NCBI RefSeq assembly: GCF_024508665.1
Contig: NZ_JANINP010000001.1
Location: 372,001-436,000 of the forward strand
Direction of reading: 5' to 3'
DNA length: 64,000 nucleotides
DNA from: Sphingomonas sp.
GTDB lineage: Bacteria > Pseudomonadota > Alphaproteobacteria > Sphingomonadales > Sphingomonadaceae
The notes beneath the pieces were generated by a model. That model had not been told where the DNA came from, ran no database searches, and was given only the letters and a program-made list of their open reading frames with translations. Below are positions 45,391 to 54,565 of the stretch, piece after piece (position 1 is the first letter of the stretch; each line of letters opens with the position of its first letter). A program made the translations under genes and the position numbers.

Positions 45391-45906
45391 TCAGGTCGCT
45401 GTCCACTCGCCCGACTTGCCGCCAGTCTTCGCCAACAAGCGGATCGCGCCGATCGTCATCGCCTTGTCGATCGCTTTTGCCATGTCGTAGATCGTCAGCA
45501 GCGCGACCGAAACCGCGGTCATCGCCTCCATCTCCACCCCGGTGCGGCCGGTGGTGGTGATCGTCGCGGTTGCGGTCACTCCATCCGCGTCGACCGAAAG
45601 ATCGATCGCGGCGCTAGTGATCGGCAACGGATGGCACAGCGGGATCAACTCGCCGGTGCGCTTCGCGGCCATGATGCCCGCGATCCGTGCGGCGGCGAGG
45701 ACGTCGCCCTTGGGAACATTGCCTGCGCCGATCGCGGCGGCCGCTTCGCGAGACATGGCGATCCGCCCACTGGCAACCGCCCGGCGCTCGGTTTCGACCT
45801 TGCCGGATACGTCGACCATCCGCGCGGCTCCCGTCTCGTCGAGATGCGTTAGATTCCCCTCCCGCTCGCGGGAGGGATCAGGGGAGGGGATGTCAGTCAC
45901 GGGCAT
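45391..45906 (-). CDS. moaC: Cyclic pyranopterin monophosphate synthase
   Basis: Second step of molybdenum-cofactor synthesis. Seen: [49 protein letters not shown], and [23 protein letters not shown], with the catalytic lysine and histidine regions. The family normally starts a few residues before LTHLDE. Here the only usable starts (ATG 45906, GTG 45900) lie upstream, so the first 18 residues ([18 protein letters not shown]) are encoded by a palindromic repeat at 45856-45890. The gene lies between trpC and moeA. Confidence 0.93.
   Translation of the reverse strand: MPVTDIPSPDPSREREGNLTHLDETGAARMVDVSGKVETERRAVASGRIAMSREAAAAIGAGNVPKGDVLAAARIAGIMAAKRTGELIPLCHPLPITSAAIDLSVDADGVTATATITTTGRTGVEMEAMTAVSVALLTIYDMAKAIDKAMTIGAIRLLAKTGGKSGEWTAT
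45856..45890. repeat. CCCCTCCCGC palindrome inside the start of moaC
   Basis: CCCCTCCCGC-TC-GCGGGAGGG followed by ATCAGGGGAGGGGA, closely matching the element at 189-295. It is read in frame as part of the moaC N-terminus. Confidence 0.75.
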
Positions 45907-45954
45907 GGCGATTGAGACATGCCCTTCGCCACTGCCTGCCGCAAGGAGCAGGGA

Positions 45955-46743
45955 TTAGCTCCCCAGCAATTCCTTCGTCGCCGCAGCGATATTCTCCGCG
46001 CGCATCAGGCTCTCGCCGACCAGGAAGCAATTGACCCCATGGGCGCGCATCGCGTCGAGGTCGGCGCGCGAGGACAGGCCGCTTTCAGCCACGAACGTGC
46101 AATCCTTCGGCGCCTCGCCGACCAACTCGTACGTCCGATCGAAGCTGACCGTGAAATCGCGCAGATCGCGATTGTTGACCCCGATCAGCCGCGACTTGAG
46201 CTTGAGCGCGCGGTCGAGCTCCTTCTCGTCATGCACTTCGACCAGGACGTCGAGCCCGCAATCGGTCGCCGCCGCCTCGATCTCGGCCATGCGCGCGTCG
46301 TCGAGCGCGGCAACGATGATCAGGATCGCATCTGCGCCGAGCGCGCGGCTTTCATGTGCTTGCCACGGATCGATCATGAAATCCTTGCGCAGCAGCGGCA
46401 GCGGCACGGTCTCGTGGATCAGCGCCAGATAGGAATCGTCGCCCTGGAAATATTGCTCGTCGGTCAGCACCGACAGGCAGGTTGCCCCGCCCTTGAGATA
46501 GGCGAGCGCATGCGCGGCCGGGTCGAAATCCTCGCGGATCACGCCCTTGGATGGGCTCGCCTTCTTGACCTCGGCGATCAATGCGGGGCCGGTCTTCGCC
46601 TTCTTGTCGAGCGCCTTTCTGAACCCGCGCGGCGTGTCGCGCCTGCTGATCATCGCTTCCAGGCTGGCGAGCGACGTCGTGGCTTTCTTCGCCGCCACTT
46701 CGGCGCGCTTGGTTTCGAGGATACGGTCGAGGATATTGGTCAT
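45955..46743 (-). CDS. trpC: Indole-3-glycerol-phosphate synthase
   Basis: Ring-closing step of tryptophan synthesis. The 262-residue TIM barrel shows [69 protein letters not shown] and [16 protein letters not shown]. It stands alone, without the TrpF fusion of enterobacteria. Its ATG overlaps the trpD stop (ATGA). Confidence 0.97.
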   Translation of the reverse strand: MTNILDRILETKRAEVAAKKATTSLASLEAMISRRDTPRGFRKALDKKAKTGPALIAEVKKASPSKGVIREDFDPAAHALAYLKGGATCLSVLTDEQYFQGDDSYLALIHETVPLPLLRKDFMIDPWQAHESRALGADAILIIVAALDDARMAEIEAAATDCGLDVLVEVHDEKELDRALKLKSRLIGVNNRDLRDFTVSFDRTYELVGEAPKDCTFVAESGLSSRADLDAMRAHGVNCFLVGESLMRAENIAAATKELLGS

Positions 46744-47735
46744 TTATAAGCGATCCAGCAATCGAGCAGCGCGTTGGCGAGACCCTTGTCGATCGTCTCG
46801 GCAGCTTCCTCGGCACCTTCGGTGAGCGTGTCGGCGGCACCCGCGACGACCAACGCGGCAGCGGCGTTGATCAGCACGGCATCACGATAGGCGCCATGCT
46901 CGCCCTGCAATAATCGGCGCAGCGCCGCGGCGTTATAGGCCGGGTCGCCGCCATGGATCGCGGCGATCGGGTGGCGCGGCAGGCCAGCATCTTCGGGCGT
47001 GATGTGGCCGGGCAGCGACAGCCGGCCGACTGTGACGGCGACGGTCGGGCCTGCGCCGGATACCTCGTCCAGCCCTTCCTCGCCCGACACGACGAGCGCC
47101 GCTTCGGTGCCGAGTTGCTCGAGCGCCTCGGCATAGGTGCCGGTGTAATCGGGTCGCGCGATGCCTATCAGCTGGCGCGTTACATGCGCCGGATTGGCGA
47201 GCGGACCCATCAGGTTGAAGATCGTGCGGCGACCGATACGGCGGCGGATTGGGGTGATCCGCTTCATCGCCGGATGATGGTTGGCCGCGAACAGGAAGCA
47301 GATGCCGAGGTCGTTGAGCGTCGCTTGAGCCAGCGCACCGGCGCGTTCCATGTCGAGGCCGAGCGCCTCCAACGTGTCGGCGGCGCCTGCCTTGGAGCTT
47401 GCCGCTCGATTGCCGTGCTTGGCGACGGGTACGCCGCTCGCCGCGACCACCAGGCTGACTGCGGTCGAGACGTTGAGCGTGTGATGGCCATCGCCGCCGG
47501 TACCACAGACGTCGATCGCATTGGCCGGGGCGTCGATCGGGATCAGTCGTTCGCGCAATGCACGCGCCGCCTCGGCGATCTCGATGCTGGTCTCCCCACG
47601 ATCGGTCAGCGCGATGAGGAACTCGGCGATCGCCTCCTCGGACGTCTTGGCGTCGAGGATGTCGGCAAACGCCTGCGCGGCGGACTCGCGCGACAGAGGT
47701 GTCGATGGATCGGGCAGCGGCGCAAAGCTGGTCAC
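46740..47735 (-). CDS. trpD: Anthranilate phosphoribosyltransferase
   Basis: Transfers phosphoribose to anthranilate. The 331 residues show [51 protein letters not shown], the diphosphate-binding and anthranilate sites, and [14 protein letters not shown]. It is not fused to TrpG. Overlaps of four bases on both sides couple it with trpG and trpC. Confidence 0.97.
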   Translation of the reverse strand: MTSFAPLPDPSTPLSRESAAQAFADILDAKTSEEAIAEFLIALTDRGETSIEIAEAARALRERLIPIDAPANAIDVCGTGGDGHHTLNVSTAVSLVVAASGVPVAKHGNRAASSKAGAADTLEALGLDMERAGALAQATLNDLGICFLFAANHHPAMKRITPIRRRIGRRTIFNLMGPLANPAHVTRQLIGIARPDYTGTYAEALEQLGTEAALVVSGEEGLDEVSGAGPTVAVTVGRLSLPGHITPEDAGLPRHPIAAIHGGDPAYNAAALRRLLQGEHGAYRDAVLINAAAALVVAGAADTLTEGAEEAAETIDKGLANALLDCWIAYK

Positions 47736-48316
47736 GCCAGCGCCTTCGCCTTCAGCCCGGCAAGCTCCAGGAAATTGGCGAGCAACTGGTGTCCGTGTTC
47801 GGTAGCGATGCTCTCGGGATGGAATTGCACACCATGGATCGGCAGGGTCGCGTGACGGAATCCCATCACGAACCCGTCCTCGGCGCGCGCATTGACGATC
47901 AACTCGGCGGGAATGTCCTCTACGACCAGCGAATGGTAACGCGTCGCCTGGAAGGGCGAGGGCACGCCCTTGAACACGCCGGTTGCGTCATGCGTGATCG
48001 CGGAAGTCTTGCCGTGCATCAGCCCGCCGCGCACGACGTGCCCGCCGAAATGCTGGCCGATCGACTGATGGCCGAGGCACACGCCGAGCAGCGGCCGCCC
48101 CGCTTCGGCAGCGGCGGCGACCAGATCCAGGCTGACTCCGGCTTCGTTGGGAGTGCAGGGGCCGGGCGAGATCAGGAACGCCTCGGCATTGCTCGCCAAG
48201 GCGTCGCGCGCGGTCAGCGCGTCGTTGCGTACGACCTGCACGTCCTGCCCGAGTTCCATCAGATAATGGACCAGGTTCCAGGTGAAGCTGTCGTAATTGT
48301 CGATCACCAAAATCAT
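47732..48316 (-). CDS. trpG: Anthranilate synthase component II (glutamine amidotransferase)
   Basis: Supplies ammonia from glutamine to TrpE. The 194 residues show [30 protein letters not shown], the nucleophile of [16 protein letters not shown], and the HxE pair in [15 protein letters not shown] start at 48316; the frame extends 12 codons upstream without a ribosome site. trpE lies 570 bases upstream with an unrelated plus-strand gene between. Confidence 0.95.
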   Translation of the reverse strand: MILVIDNYDSFTWNLVHYLMELGQDVQVVRNDALTARDALASNAEAFLISPGPCTPNEAGVSLDLVAAAAEAGRPLLGVCLGHQSIGQHFGGHVVRGGLMHGKTSAITHDATGVFKGVPSPFQATRYHSLVVEDIPAELIVNARAEDGFVMGFRHATLPIHGVQFHPESIATEHGHQLLANFLELAGLKAKALA

Positions 48317-48460
48317 CGCGGACCCGCTAGCGCTTTCGCTGCACCGCGACAATCGTCGTTGCGCCCTCGTTTTGCCGTGTTTCGGCCTGCCAAGCGCTGG
48401 AATGATACGGGATCGATCCTATCTAGGGCGCGTTGAAGTGCCCAAGGAAAGGTCGCACCG

Positions 48461-48883
48461 ATGATTCGTTCTGCGTTTGCTGCTTTGGCTCTGCTGGCCG
48501 TTCCCGTCGGCGCGATGGCACAGGACAAGACCGATAAGCAGGCCGACAGTGCCCAGCCCGTCAAGCGAATCCGGTCGGTGATCGTCGAGCCAGATCAGAA
48601 ATGTCCGCCGTCCACTAACGACGAGATCGTCGTGTGCACGACGGTCGATGATCCCTACCGTATTCCCAAGGCATTGCGCGGCGCCGGGCCGATCCCGCCC
48701 GCCCGGCAGAGTTGGGTGAACCGGGTGGCCGCCGACGAGCAGACCAGCCGCGAGGCCGCAGGCCTGCCCGACACCTGCTCGCCGGTGGGGTCAGGCGGTC
48801 AGACTGGCTGCGCGCGGTCGGCGGCGAGGGCCTGGGCGGCCGAACGCCGCGCCAAGGCCAACGGTCAGTCGCCGGACCAGTAG
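48461..48883 (+). CDS. Small exported hypothetical protein within the trp region
   Basis: A 140-aa protein with a clear signal peptide (MIRSAFAALALLAVPVGAMAQ). The mature part is polar, with four cysteines in two pairs (QKCPPSTNDEIVVCTT and LPDTCSPVG...GCARS) and the motif DPYRIPKALR, which I associate with uncharacterised sphingomonad proteins. AAGGAAAGG precedes the ATG. It runs opposite to the trp genes and stops three bases before the trpE stop, so it splits trpE from trpG. Function unknown. Confidence 0.8.
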   Translation: MIRSAFAALALLAVPVGAMAQDKTDKQADSAQPVKRIRSVIVEPDQKCPPSTNDEIVVCTTVDDPYRIPKALRGAGPIPPARQSWVNRVAADEQTSREAAGLPDTCSPVGSGGQTGCARSAARAWAAERRAKANGQSPDQ

Positions 48884-48885
48884 GT

Positions 48886-50394
48886 CTATTGCCCGAAGCG
48901 GGCGTCGCCCGCCCGGGCGATCGCTTCACGGGCGGCGGCGAGCAGCGCGCCAGCCTTCGCTTCGCATTCACGCTGTTCGTAGACAGGGTCGCTGTCGGCG
49001 ACGATCCCGGCACCGGCCTGCACATGCATGACGCCGTCCTTGACCACCGCGGTCCTCAGCACGATGCACGAATCCATCGATCCGTCCGGGGAGAAATAGC
49101 CGACCCCGCCGGCATAGGCACCGCGTGCTTCGGGCTCCAGCTCGGCAATGACCTGGCAAGCGCGAACCTTCGGCGCGCCTGACACCGTCCCGGCCGGAAA
49201 CCCCGCGAACAGTGCATCGATCGCGTCCCTGTTGGCGTCGAGTTCGGCGACCACGTTCGACACGATGTGCATCACATGGCTGTACATCTCGATCGTATAA
49301 CTGTCGGTCACCTTGACCGTGCCCGGCGCGGCGACGCGACCGGCGTCGTTGCGGCCGAGATCCAGAAGCATGAGATGCTCAGCCCGTTCCTTGGGGTCGG
49401 CGAGCAGCGAGCGGCGATTGTCTTCGTCCTCGGTCGCCGATTTGCCACGCGGGCGCGTGCCGGCGATCGGGCGGATCGTGACCTCGCCGTCGCGCACGCG
49501 TACCAGGATCTCCGGACTGGAGCCCGACAGCGCGAAATCGGGCAAATCGAGAAAATAGAGGAACGGCGAGGGGTTCACGCGGCGAAGCGCGCGATAGAGT
49601 TCGATCGGCGGCAGCGCGAACGGCGCGGTGAAACGCTGCGCCAGGACGACCTGAAATATATCGCCGGCGGCGATATAATCCTTCGCCTTCAGCACCATCT
49701 CGCGATACGCGCCGTCCGGGAGGACCGGGGTCAGCGCGATCTCGCTCGGGTCGCTGCGCGGCGCCGCCGGGATAGGGGCGCTCGCCAGCCTGGCGGCGAC
49801 GCCGTCGATCCGTTCTTCGGCAAGCGTCAGCGCCGCCTCGGGGGAGAGGCCGCTATCGGGCCAGAGTGGCGCAACCAGGAACAATTGATCGGCCAGCCGA
49901 TCGAAGATCAGCACCGTGGTCGGCCGCACGAAGATCATGTCGGGCAGATCGAGCCCGGGATCCGGGGGGCGGGGCAGGTCCTCGACCAGTCCGACCGTCT
50001 CATAGCCGAAATAGCCTACCAGGCAGGCCAGAGCACGCGGCAGTTCGGGCGGAACCTCGCCCATCCGGCACGACGCGACGAGCGAGCGGAACGCGGCTAG
50101 CGTCGGTTCGGCGCAAGGTTCGAACGCCGTGCGATCGGTCAGCCAGTGGCGATTGATCGCCGCGCGCTCGCCATCGGCGCGGAACACCAGGTCGGGCGCG
50201 AGCCCCAACAGGCTGTGACGCCCGCGCACCGCGCCTCCTTCTACTGATTCGAGCAGGAAGTCGCCGCGTTCCGGCTCGATCAGCTTCAGTGCGGCGGCGA
50301 CCGGCGTCTCGGTATCCGCGACCTGACGCCGCCAGACGAGCGCGGGACGCCCGGCCGCGAGTGCGGTCAGCGCAACGTCGGCTCCTTCGATCAT
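48886..50394 (-). CDS. trpE: Anthranilate synthase component I
   Basis: Makes anthranilate from chorismate with TrpG. The 502 residues show the feedback region LLESVEGG near the N-terminus and the catalytic blocks IAAGDIFQVVLAQRFTAPF, FALSGSSPEILVRV, IRPIAGTRPRG, LADPKERAEHLMLLDLGRND, FPAGTVSGAPKVRACQVI and RECEAKAGALL. I start at 50394, five bases after the ppiD stop; an earlier in-frame start at 50469 overlaps ppiD. No leader peptide or attenuator is visible, so control is probably by TrpE feedback. Confidence 0.96.
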   Translation of the reverse strand: MIEGADVALTALAAGRPALVWRRQVADTETPVAAALKLIEPERGDFLLESVEGGAVRGRHSLLGLAPDLVFRADGERAAINRHWLTDRTAFEPCAEPTLAAFRSLVASCRMGEVPPELPRALACLVGYFGYETVGLVEDLPRPPDPGLDLPDMIFVRPTTVLIFDRLADQLFLVAPLWPDSGLSPEAALTLAEERIDGVAARLASAPIPAAPRSDPSEIALTPVLPDGAYREMVLKAKDYIAAGDIFQVVLAQRFTAPFALPPIELYRALRRVNPSPFLYFLDLPDFALSGSSPEILVRVRDGEVTIRPIAGTRPRGKSATEDEDNRRSLLADPKERAEHLMLLDLGRNDAGRVAAPGTVKVTDSYTIEMYSHVMHIVSNVVAELDANRDAIDALFAGFPAGTVSGAPKVRACQVIAELEPEARGAYAGGVGYFSPDGSMDSCIVLRTAVVKDGVMHVQAGAGIVADSDPVYEQRECEAKAGALLAAAREAIARAGDARFGQ

Positions 50395-50398
50395 CGCT

Positions 50399-52375
50399 TT
50401 ATTGCGGCTGGTCGCTGCCGTCGCCGCCCTGACCGAGCAGGTCGCGGCGCAGCGCGGCAATCGCGGCATCGTTCTTCTTCACACCGATCTTGTCGCGGAT
50501 CGCGCGGGCGAATTGCTGGCGATATTCGTCGCCCAGGCTCGCACCGAGATCGCCGCGCATCTTGTCGACCAATTGCGCATTGCCGGCCGCATTACCCTTT
50601 TCGACCGAGTCGACGACGATGACGAACCAGCCGCCCTTATAAGGCGCCTCGACCAGCGACGCACTGCCCTTGGGCTTGCTGAAGAGCAGGACGAGCGGCG
50701 CGGGCGGCTGCTTGGACGCGAACAGTTGCGCACGATTGGCCGACATCGGCTTGGTCGCGTCGAGCTTGATGCCCGATTCGGCCATCGCCTGGGCGAGCGG
50801 GACGCCCTTGTTGACCTTGCCGGTGATCGCGTTGGCGACATCGCGCGCGGCCTTGACCTGGCGGTCGATGACCACGTCCTTCTTCACCTGGTCGGCGATC
50901 GTCGCGAAGGGCCGCGCGGCCGCCGGGATCACCTTGTCGAGCTTCGCGACCGCAAAGCTGCCGTCCTGGCCATAGGGCACCAGCTGGGGATCGTCATCGG
51001 TCTCCGACTGGAAGGCGAGTTGGTAGAGCGCGGTCTGGTTGGGATCGGGCTTGACCGGAGTCGCAGCCGTCGGATCGGTACCGTTGGCGGTCAGCGGCGC
51101 CGTTGTCTGCACGCTCAGGTTGAGCTTGGCCGCGATCTGGTCGAGCGTCTGGCGATTGGTGATCGCATCCTCGATCTGGTCGCGCAAACTCTGCGCGATG
51201 GCCGCCAGTTTCTGGTCGGTGAGTTCCTTGACCAGATCGGGCTTGGCCTGGTCGAGCGTCTTGCCCGCGACCTTGGTGATCTTGTCGAGATGCGCGACCA
51301 CCCAGCCGAGCGGCGTCTTGACCGGACCGATCACCGCCCCTTGCGCGGCGCCGAATACCTGATCAGCCAGCGCAGGCGACGATTGGCCGGCATAAGCGGT
51401 CTTGTTGACGTCGTTGATCGCGGCGGCTTCGAGTCCGAGCGTCTTGGCGGCGGCTTCGATCGCGGTGCCGGCGCGGACTTTCGCCGCGAGATCGGTGGCG
51501 GCCTTCTGGTCCTGCAACACGACCTGCTTGAGCGAGCGGTTTTCACCCGCGTCGAACTTCGCCTTCTGCGCTTGATAGGCCTTGGCGATCTCGTCGTCGG
51601 TCGGCGTAGCGCGCTTCTTGAGCTCGTCGAGCGTGATCAGCGCGTAACGAGCCGAGCGGCGCTCGGGGATCGTATAGCGCGGCGCGTTGCGGGTATAATA
51701 AGCTTGCGCCTCGGCGTCGGTGACCGGCGCGCCGGCCGGCATCTTCTTGGTATCGACGAATGCGACGGTGCCGCTGCGCTTTTCGAGCAGCATCGATGCA
51801 TAGAAGGTTGCTACGCCGCTCGGCCCTTTGAGCTTGTCGGTGGCATTTGCCGCGATCGGGCCGAGCATCAGCTGGGTCATCAGGTCGCGGCCCATTTGTT
51901 CGTGGAATTGCTGGTCGTTGGACTTCAGCATCGCCAGCAGGCGGTTGTAATTGTCCTTGTCGAACTTGCCGTCCAGCCCTCGAACGCCGGGAATGTTTGC
52001 GATCTGGTTGTCGATCAACGACTTGCCGACGCGGATGCCCTGGCTGTGGCCGAACTGCTCCATCGCCATCGAGGTCAGCCGGCTTTCGAACGGACCGTCG
52101 AGGCCGCCACGGCTGATGAATTCCGCCATGGTGAGCTGCGGCGCCTGGTTGCGATACATGTTGAGCATGCCGTCGGTGGCATTGCGCAATTCGGTCACCG
52201 AAACCGTGTCGCTGCCGACGGTCGCCGCGGTCGCGGCGCTCTGCCCGCCTAGCGAGTTGGACCTCAGGCCGGTGACGTCGCCCAGCCCGAACGCCACGCC
52301 GATCAGGCCGACGACAACCAGCGTGACGAGCGCGCCGATGCGCGAAAAGATGATCTTGCGAAAGAAGGTGAGCAT
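50399..52375 (-). CDS. ppiD: PpiD-like membrane-anchored peptidyl-prolyl isomerase/chaperone
   Basis: A 658-aa periplasmic folding factor held by one N-terminal helix (about residues 13-34). A SurA-like N-terminal helical region follows (residues 50-210), then a parvulin-type domain (about 245-370: ARYALITLDEL, GWVVAHLDKITK) and a second, weaker parvulin-like part before the C-terminus. Such proteins assist newly exported outer-membrane proteins at the Sec translocon. It is followed closely by trpE and diverges from tpiA. Confidence 0.9.
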   Translation of the reverse strand: MLTFFRKIIFSRIGALVTLVVVGLIGVAFGLGDVTGLRSNSLGGQSAATAATVGSDTVSVTELRNATDGMLNMYRNQAPQLTMAEFISRGGLDGPFESRLTSMAMEQFGHSQGIRVGKSLIDNQIANIPGVRGLDGKFDKDNYNRLLAMLKSNDQQFHEQMGRDLMTQLMLGPIAANATDKLKGPSGVATFYASMLLEKRSGTVAFVDTKKMPAGAPVTDAEAQAYYTRNAPRYTIPERRSARYALITLDELKKRATPTDDEIAKAYQAQKAKFDAGENRSLKQVVLQDQKAATDLAAKVRAGTAIEAAAKTLGLEAAAINDVNKTAYAGQSSPALADQVFGAAQGAVIGPVKTPLGWVVAHLDKITKVAGKTLDQAKPDLVKELTDQKLAAIAQSLRDQIEDAITNRQTLDQIAAKLNLSVQTTAPLTANGTDPTAATPVKPDPNQTALYQLAFQSETDDDPQLVPYGQDGSFAVAKLDKVIPAAARPFATIADQVKKDVVIDRQVKAARDVANAITGKVNKGVPLAQAMAESGIKLDATKPMSANRAQLFASKQPPAPLVLLFSKPKGSASLVEAPYKGGWFVIVVDSVEKGNAAGNAQLVDKMRGDLGASLGDEYRQQFARAIRDKIGVKKNDAAIAALRRDLLGQGGDGSDQPQ

Positions 52376-52541
52376 GGGGCCCGATCGTTGGTCCTGAAAA
52401 ACGAGCCGACGCTTTAGGACGTGTGCTCATAACCGGCAATGCCCTGAGATCATGCCTGGCAACGCCGTGCCGAGCAACGAGCACGACGCTTGCGCACGCT
52501 CTTGTGGGCGTTATCGGGGAATACATAAAACGGGAGGACAC

Positions 52542-53294
52542 ATGACACGGCGCAAGCTGATCGCAGGCAATTGGAAGATGAACGGCAGCCTGGCGGCGCT
52601 GGCCGAACTCGACGGCATCGCGGGTGCCGCCGCCGCGGCGCCGGGGATCGATGTCGGGGTCGCGGTGCCGGCGACGCTGATCGCGCCGGCTCATGCCCGC
52701 GTGCCGAATCTGGCGATCGGCGCGGAGGACGTGCACCAGGACGAAGACGGCGCGCATACCGGCTGCGTTTCGGCCAGGATGGTGAGGGAGGCGGGCGCCG
52801 CCTTCACCATAGTCGGCCATTCCGAACGCCGTAGCGATCAGCACGAGACCAGCCATGACGTTTATCTCAAGGCGGCGACGGCGCATCGCCATGGCTTGAA
52901 GGTCATCCTCTGTGTCGGCGAAACGCAGGAAGAGCGCGATGCCGGCCGCGCGGCGCATGTCGTGCGGGCGCAGATTGAGGAATCCTTGCCCGACGATGCG
53001 CATGCCGACTGGCTGACGATCGCCTATGAGCCGTGCTGGGCGATCGGCACGGGTCGGACCCCGACAATGGACGAGATCGCGGCGATTCACGCGATCATCC
53101 GCGTCAAGCTGCAGCAAATGATCGGCGACGGCGCGCGTGACATGCGCATTCTCTACGGCGGATCGGCCAACCCCGCCAACGCCGCGGAAATCCTGGCGCT
53201 TCAGAATGTCGACGGCGCGCTGGTCGGCGGCGCCAGCCTGACCGCGGACAAGTTCGTCCCGATCATCCAGGCGGTCAAGGCGCTGTCGGCATGA
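52542..53294 (+). CDS. tpiA: Triosephosphate isomerase
   Basis: Interconverts dihydroxyacetone phosphate and glyceraldehyde 3-phosphate. The 250-residue barrel has the catalytic lysine (AGNWKMNG), the histidine (IVGHSERR), the glutamate with its flexible loop (AYEPCWAIGTGRTPT), and the phosphate site (LYGGSANPANA, VGGASL). GGGAGG precedes the ATG at 52542. The stop overlaps the next gene (ATGA). It is about 47 kb from the other glycolysis genes. Confidence 0.98.
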   Translation: MTRRKLIAGNWKMNGSLAALAELDGIAGAAAAAPGIDVGVAVPATLIAPAHARVPNLAIGAEDVHQDEDGAHTGCVSARMVREAGAAFTIVGHSERRSDQHETSHDVYLKAATAHRHGLKVILCVGETQEERDAGRAAHVVRAQIEESLPDDAHADWLTIAYEPCWAIGTGRTPTMDEIAAIHAIIRVKLQQMIGDGARDMRILYGGSANPANAAEILALQNVDGALVGGASLTADKFVPIIQAVKALSA

Positions 53295-53848
53295 CCGACG
53301 GACCTCTGCCGTCGCCACGCCGCGTCGTTACCGCGATCGATGCGGACGGCCAGTCTTACATCGTCCACGACGGACCCAGCCCAGCCGAGTTCGTCCTGCC
53401 AGGTTCGACCTATCGCAGTACCAATATGTGGCGCACGCATGCGGCACCGAGCGCGATCGACGCGCCGGATGACATTGCCGAGCATCGCGGCGTGCTGCCG
53501 CCAAATCGCGGCACGGTGCTCCGTGTGATCGACTTCCCGCCGATCGGCGACGCGACCCCCGAACAGCGCGCGGCGATGGTCAAGGCGGTGTTCGCCGCGC
53601 TCTATCCCGATGCCGATCACCACGAGGGCAGCACGCGCTCGGCGAGCATGCACACCACCGATACGGTCGATTACGCGATCGTGCTGCAGGGCGAGATCGT
53701 CGCGGTGATGGACCGCGATGAGACGATTTTGCGCGCGGGCGACGTCCTGATCCAGCGGGGAACGCCGCATGGGTGGGAAAACAGGTCGGATCACCTCGCG
53801 CGCATTGCCTTCGTCCTGATCGACGCGGTACGCTCAACCGCCGCCTGA
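53291..53848 (+). CDS. Cupin-domain protein
   Basis: A 185-aa protein whose C-terminal half is a single cupin: MHTTDTVDYAIVLQGEIVAVMDRDETILRAGDVLIQRGTPHGWENRSD, with a probable metal site of His, Asp/Glu and His. The N-terminal half is a less conserved beta region (SNMWRTHAAPSAID). Similar proteins occur beside metabolic genes and may bind small carboxylates; the substrate is unknown. Translation is coupled to tpiA by ATGA overlap. Confidence 0.85.
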   Translation: MTDGPLPSPRRVVTAIDADGQSYIVHDGPSPAEFVLPGSTYRSTNMWRTHAAPSAIDAPDDIAEHRGVLPPNRGTVLRVIDFPPIGDATPEQRAAMVKAVFAALYPDADHHEGSTRSASMHTTDTVDYAIVLQGEIVAVMDRDETILRAGDVLIQRGTPHGWENRSDHLARIAFVLIDAVRSTAA

Positions 53849-53881
53849 TCGCTGGCGGTTCGCGTTCAAGGAGTCGCGGTC

Positions 53882-54514
53882 ATGGATATCCTGGGACAGC
53901 TTCTACAACAGGCGACCGGCGCAACCGGTGGTGACGCCGGCGTAACACCGCAGGTCGATGTCGGTGCGCTCGCGCAGCAATTCGGGCTGACGCCGGATCA
54001 GGCCAATGCCGCGGTCGGCGCCTTGCTGCCGGCCGTGCTTGGCGGGTTGAAGAAGGTCGAACAGGGCGGTGGCCTGGGATCGGTCGCGGGCATAGCCGCC
54101 GCGACCACGTTCCCGGCGACCGATACCGAGGCCGGTAATGCCGTGCTCGGACAGATTTTCGGGTCGAAGGACGTCAGCCGCTCGGTCGCCACCGCCGCCG
54201 CGGCGCAAACCGGGATCAGCGACACGGTCCTGAAGGCGATGCTGCCGATCGTCGCCGGGCTGGTCGCGCAACAGGTAGCGAAAAAGATGGGCGGCGGCAT
54301 GCTCGGCGGCATCGCCGCGAGCGTGCTCACCTCGATGATCGCGGGCAGCGGCGCGAGCACCGCGCCCGCCGCCCCGGCGGCGCCCGCCGCGGCGCCGACC
54401 GGCGGTATCTTCGGTAGCCTCGGCGGGCTGGCGTCGATGCTCGACGCCAATCACGACGGCAATCCGCTCGACGACATCCTCGGCATGGTGCGCGGCGGCG
54501 GTCGGTCGGCCTGA
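53882..54514 (+). CDS. DUF937 family protein
   Basis: A 210-aa Ala/Gly-rich protein of the DUF937 type: MDILGQLLQQATG, FGLTPDQANAAVGALLPAVLGGLKK, then DTVLKAMLPIVAGLVAQQVAKKMGG. A linker (PAAPAAPAAAP) leads to LDANHDGNPLDDILGM, a loop with Asp/Asn spacing like a calcium-binding EF-hand-type repeat. No signal peptide. Function unknown. It follows the cupin gene by 33 bases, with AAGGAG nearby. Confidence 0.85.
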   Translation: MDILGQLLQQATGATGGDAGVTPQVDVGALAQQFGLTPDQANAAVGALLPAVLGGLKKVEQGGGLGSVAGIAAATTFPATDTEAGNAVLGQIFGSKDVSRSVATAAAAQTGISDTVLKAMLPIVAGLVAQQVAKKMGGGMLGGIAASVLTSMIAGSGASTAPAAPAAPAAAPTGGIFGSLGGLASMLDANHDGNPLDDILGMVRGGGRSA

Positions 54515-54565
54515 CACTTTTTATTTCACGCCTCCCGGCAAAGACCGGCGAGGATATGGCTTAGG

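Noticed and set aside
50402..52252. A 616-codon plus-strand frame opposite ppiD
   Set aside because: Same type of shadow. The minus-strand protein has a membrane anchor and parvulin domain.
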